Part shown: positions 60,184 to 64,000 of the stretch, in pieces
Position numbering within the stretch: position 1 is the stretch's first letter
Layout: the number at the start of each line of letters is the position of its first letter
Origin: Platanthera guangdongensis
Taxonomy: Eukaryota > Streptophyta > Magnoliopsida > Asparagales > Orchidaceae
Direction: 5' to 3'
Length of the DNA: 64,000 nucleotides
Assembly (NCBI GenBank): GCA_039583875.1
Contig: CM077163.1
Span: 232,244,646 to 232,308,645 of the forward strand
Position numbers and translations under genes: made by a program
Notes under the pieces: model-generated
Databases searched by the model: none
The model's input: the letters and a program-made list of their open reading frames with translations, nothing else
Told to the model about the DNA's origin: nothing

Positions 60184-63100
60184 GTTTTGTGATGATTCGG
60201 GACACGCTGGCGCGAGCACTGTTTGATACAGGTGCATCGCATTCTTTTCTGTCTTGTGATTTTATAACGCGGCTTGGGATACCCAGTCGTGCAAAGACAG
60301 ATAAGGTCAGAGTGGTGTTGCCGAATGGCTGTTGGATGCTTGCGGATCAAGCTTGCGATGTGGCGGTTCAGCTAGGAAGTCGGGATTTTTGTTTAACCGC
60401 ATTTGTTTTGCCAATTTCGGAATTCGATGTGATTTTTGGGATGGATTGGCTTGCGGAACAGCATGCTATGATTGATTGTCAGTCCAAAGAAATCACGTTG
60501 GGCCAGAATACCGAACAGGAGACAAAGTTCGCGGGTATGCGAGGAGTGGGCGGGACATTGATGTCTGCACTCCAGGTAGTCAAGGCTGTTCGGAAGGGTG
60601 CGGAGTGTTACTTTGCACTAATGCAGGCTGTTGAGCCTAAGGCCAGTGTGTGCGAGGTTCCGATTGTGGCAGAATTTACAGATGTGTTCCCACGAATCTC
60701 CCTGGGCTACCACCCCAGCGGGAGATTGACTTCACGATCGAGTTGGTGCCAGGTGCGAAACCTGTGGCCCGCTCGCCATATCGCGTCGCGCCAAAAGAGA
60801 TGGCGGAATTGAAGATTCAACTGCAAGAAATGCTAGAGCAAGGGTATATACGCCCAAGTATGTCACCTTGGAGCGCGCCTGTGCTTTTTGTAAAGAAGAA
60901 AGACGGTGGATTGCGATTGTGCATCGACTACCGTGAACTGAATAAGCTGACCGAGAAGAATAAATATCCGATCCCCCGGATTGATGAGTTATTTGATCAG
61001 CTGGTAGGTTCTACTGTCTATTCGAAGTTGGACCTGAAGTCTGGTTATTACCAGTTAAAGATTCGGGAAGGTGATATTCCCAAAACTGCATTTGGAACAC
61101 GCTATGGGCACTATGAGTTCACAGTCATGCCCTTTGGACTGTGCAATGCGCCCTCTGTGTTTATGGATTTGATGCACCGCATTTTCCGTGAGTACCTGGA
61201 TCTGTTTGTGATAGTGTTCATTGATGATATCCTGGTGTACTCAAAGTCGAAAGCTGAACATGAGATTCACTTGCGGTTGGTGTTGAACACGTTGAGGCAA
61301 AATCAGCTCTATGCCAAGTTCTCGAAGTGCGAGTTTTGGCTATCGTCAGTAGCATTTTTGGGCCATGTGGTGAGTGGAGCGGGCATTGCAGTGGATCCAG
61401 CGAAGATAAGAGCCATACAAGAATGGCCAATATTGTCTTCCGTGGCCGAAGTCAGGAGTTTCCTTGGACTTGCGGGCTACTATAGAAGATTTGTGGAGAA
61501 CTTCTCGCGGATCGCTTTGCCGCTAACCACACTGACGCGGAAGGATCAGAAGTTCGTTTGGACGCCAGAGTGTGCACGAGCTTTTGAAGAGCTGAAGATT
61601 CGGTTGACCACGGCGCCGGTGTTGTCTTCGCCATGTGGGACCGATGGTTTTGTTATTTATAGTGATGCCTCAGGGAGCGGCTTAGGCTGCGTTCTTCTGC
61701 AGAATGGAAAAGTTATTGCTTATGGCTCACGCCAACTGAAGGTGCACGAGCGAAATTATCCCGTCCATGATTTGGAACTAGCGGCGGTGATTTTTGCACT
61801 GAAGCTGTGGCGACACTACCTTTATGGCGTGAAGGTGGAGATCTATACGGATCATAAGAGCCTCAAGTACCTTTTGGAGCAGAAAGAGTTGAACATGCGA
61901 CAACGAAGGTGGTTGGAGTTCCTTGGGGACTACACTTTCGAGATTCACTATACACCCGGGAAGGGAAATGTTGTCGCGGATGCCTTGAGTCGGCGAGTTC
62001 CGGCTAGAGCGAATTGGTTACAAAGGCATGATGAACGTCTGATCCAGGAGTTGGAGGCATTGGAGATCTATTGTGTTGACAAAAATTCCACTGCCATTGT
62101 GTGTTTGAACTGGACCGAGGTGCAATGTGACCTTGCGGACCGAGTTCGACGGGCAACGGAGTTGGATGAAGATCTCTTACGCTATGTGAATGAAGGGCCA
62201 GAGGGCAAATTTACCTGGATTGACGGTCTGTTGCGAAAAGAAGGCCAATTGTGCATCCCAAATGTGGGGAAACTGAGGGAAGAACTGATGTATGAAGCAC
62301 ATTATACGAAGTATTCCATTCACCCCGGGAGCACAAAGATGTTCAACGATATGAAGAAGCTTTTCTGGTGGCCAGGACTTAAGAAAGATGTTGCCCTTTA
62401 CGTGGCCAAATGCCAAACATGTGCGATGGTGAAGGCGGAATGCCAAAAGCCGGGCGGATATTTGAAGTCACTGCCGATCCCAGTGTGGAAATTTGATGAT
62501 ATTTCCATGGATTTTGTGCATGGGTTGCCAAGATCGCAGCGAGGAAATGATTCCATTTGGGTGATAGTTGACCGGCTAACCAAAGTAGCACATTTCCTTC
62601 CGAACAGGCGGGATGATTCAGTTGAAAGTTTGGCAAAGTTATATGTTGACCAGATTGTGCGGCTTCACGGTGTTCCTCGGAGCATCGTAAGTGATCGAGA
62701 TGGGCGGTTTACGTCAAATGATTGGAGGCTAGTTCACCGACTGTTGGGCACGAAATTGACTTTCAGTACGGCCTTTCATCCCCAAACGGATGGCCAAACT
62801 GAACGTACCAACAGAACAATGGAGGACATGCTCCGAATGTGCGCCCTTGATTTCGGAAAGAAATGGGAAGATCATCTCTATATGGTCGAGTTTGCATATA
62901 ATAATAGCTACCAAGCAAGCATTGGGATGGCACCATATGAAGCTCTATATGGCAGGAAGTGTCGTACTCCCTTGGCTTGGGTAGAAGCGGGTGAAGCTCG
63001 GATTGTTAAACCAAATGAGGTGGATGAAGCAAACTCAACCATTCAGACTATTCGAGAGAGATTGCTGATTGCTCAAGATCGACAAGCGAAGTACTACAAC

Positions 63101-63547
63101 GCCAAGCACCGGAATGTCGAATTTGCGGTTGGCGATTGGGTCTACTTGAAGATCAAGCCATTCAAAGGTGTCTCCAGGATTCGACGATTGAAAAAGTTGA
63201 GTCCAAGATATTTAGGTCCTTTTGAAGTAGTTGAGCGAATTGGCGAAGCGGCTTATCGGCTAGCTCTGTCGGCGGACTTGGGTGGATTACATGATGTTTT
63301 TCACATCTCGGTACTGCGGAAAGCCGTGAAAGATCCAGCTCAAGTGATCACGGATGATCGTGTGCCGGTGGAGTATGGGCTAACAACGAAAGTTAGACCC
63401 ATTCAGATCGAAGATCGAGCCGAGAAACAGTTGCGGAACAAGACGGTCGATATGGTAAAAGTCCGGTGGGACAACTGCGGCCATGAAGAACTGACATGGG
63501 AGCGTGAGCAGACCATGCGAGAAGAGTTCCCTGAGCTGTTTGTGTAA
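60184..63547 (+). pseudogene. pol of the Tekay element (PR-RT-RH-INT-chromodomain), one frameshift
   Basis: Protease FDTGASHSF (about 60222). Near 60695 one base is missing within VFP-LPGLPP, and the frame changes to the one open from 60650 to 63547. [45 protein letters not shown] and [10 protein letters not shown] (the catalytic DD). RNase [26 protein letters not shown]. Integrase: zinc region [14 protein letters not shown]...CQTCAMVK, Asp in [10 protein letters not shown], Asp in [10 protein letters not shown], Glu in [10 protein letters not shown]. The C-terminus carries a GPF-like [13 protein letters not shown] region, YLGPFEVV, and a chromodomain-like end. Apart from the one-base loss it looks complete. 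Confidence 0.9.
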
Positions 63548-63665
63548 ATTGGAGCGAAAAAGTTGTAACATTAAATTTTATATGTTGTAACCTTTTTCTT
63601 GCTGGTTTCTGTTGCTTTCCTGTCTCCAAATTTCGAGGACGAAATTTCCTGTAGGAGGGGAGGAT
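63548..63665 (+). other. Sequence after pol with polypurine tract
   Basis: Short untranslated stretch ending GGAGGGGAGGAT (63654-63665), the polypurine tract next to the 3' LTR. Confidence 0.85.
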
Positions 63666-64000
63666 TGTAACAGCCCAAAGTTCTGAAACGGGAAAATTTG
63701 GGTGACACGGCCTGGGACACGGGCGTGTCCCAGGGCGTGTCAGGTGGACACGGCCTGCGACACGGGCGTGTCGCAGGGCGTGTCAAGGCAGTGTCGACAG
63801 TCGACTTAGGTGTCGACGATTTTTGCTCGACGATCGTCGAGAGGAGGCACACGGCCTAGGACACGGGCGTGTCCATGGCCGTGTCGTTGAGTGTCGAGTG
63901 TCGAGATCGTCGAGTGTCGAGATCGTCGAGTGTCGAGATCGTCGAGTGTCGAGTGTCGAGTGTCGAGATAGGTGACACGGCCTGTGACACGGGCGTGTCA
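63666..64000 (+). repeat. 3' LTR of the Tekay element, first 335 bp
   Basis: Matches 56279 onward base for base by eye, including the first four hairpins (the fourth cut by the window end), apart from one extra 16-bp minisatellite unit. Confidence 0.92.

Larger units (their letters stand above)
56279..64000 (+). mobile_element. Tekay/Del-type chromovirus (Ty3/gypsy), right LTR cut by the window end
   Basis: Long LTRs beginning TGTAACAGCCC (2472 bp on the left; 335 bp seen on the right), gag, protease, RT, RNase H, integrase and a chromodomain-like C-terminus ([16 protein letters not shown]). RT before integrase makes it gypsy; the C-terminal chromodomain and the long LTRs point to Tekay/Del. 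The visible LTR parts are identical except for one extra repeat unit in the 3' copy, so insertion was recent. One frameshift lies near 60695. Confidence 0.92.

Noticed and set aside
60650..60812. Programmed -1 frameshift or second intron in the Tekay pol overlap
   Set aside because: The motif [15 protein letters not shown] is continuous across two frames with just one base missing near 60695. There is no GT-AG pair and no slippery heptamer.
1..64000. tRNA, rRNA or snRNA genes
   Set aside because: No cloverleaf with A and B boxes and no rRNA core sequence was recognised by eye. TGGTATCAGAG hits are primer sites next to LTRs, not tRNA genes.

Overview
The window is a block of nested plant retrotransposons with one host-type gene, from a flowering plant that I cannot place further. 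It holds copia- and gypsy-type gag/pol remains of at least four clades, plant MITEs, a plant-specific domesticated hAT protein and plant-type introns. I recognise no bacterial features, rRNA, tRNA or CRISPR.

Layout. 1-2262: the end of an old LTR element (LTR end, initiator-Met primer site, leader). A Tat-clade Ty3/gypsy element (2263-14670) has inserted into this leader. It has LTRs, a decayed gag-pol with two RNase H domains, tandem repeats, and genes on the opposite strand that carry plausible in-frame introns. 14671-19494: leader remainder, an inverted LTR fragment, and an internally deleted Tat relative on the minus strand. 20256-22475 (minus): an intact intronless gene for a BED zinc-finger, hAT-derived protein. 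23363-40965: an old Sirevirus-type copia element (SIRE-A) split by a young Sirevirus (SIRE-B, 27566-40731, target duplication AGTAC). A second Tat-like element enters SIRE-A at 40966. 44418-50088 (minus): a copia element with 163-bp LTRs and TSD TCAAT, containing an internal LTR-LTR junction of a different family. 50094-53047: AT-rich sequence without recognised genes. 53048-56278: a decayed copia element split by a young Tekay/Del-type chromovirus (56279 to beyond the window end).

Main signals. (1) SIRE-B carries an array of the palindrome GTGTCGACAC followed by TATAAATAGG in each LTR, and a second array plus TATAAATAGG directly upstream of its intact third ORF. This suggests that ORF3 has its own internal promoter built like the LTR promoter. 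SIRE-A has an analogous array of a different palindrome (GTTCGACGAAC-like). (2) The Tekay LTR holds eight 36-39 bp imperfect hairpins with the core ACACGGGCGTGT and several matched changes in the arms. (3) Tekay gag and pol are separated by a 91-nt GT-AG intron-like segment whose removal joins gag to protease in frame. (4) The Tat element has an antisense gene whose two predicted introns each splice in frame. (5) The minus-strand copia looks like a chimera carrying an integrated two-LTR junction.

The reading is by eye. LTR identities are approximate, clade names rest on motifs, and nothing was searched against a database.
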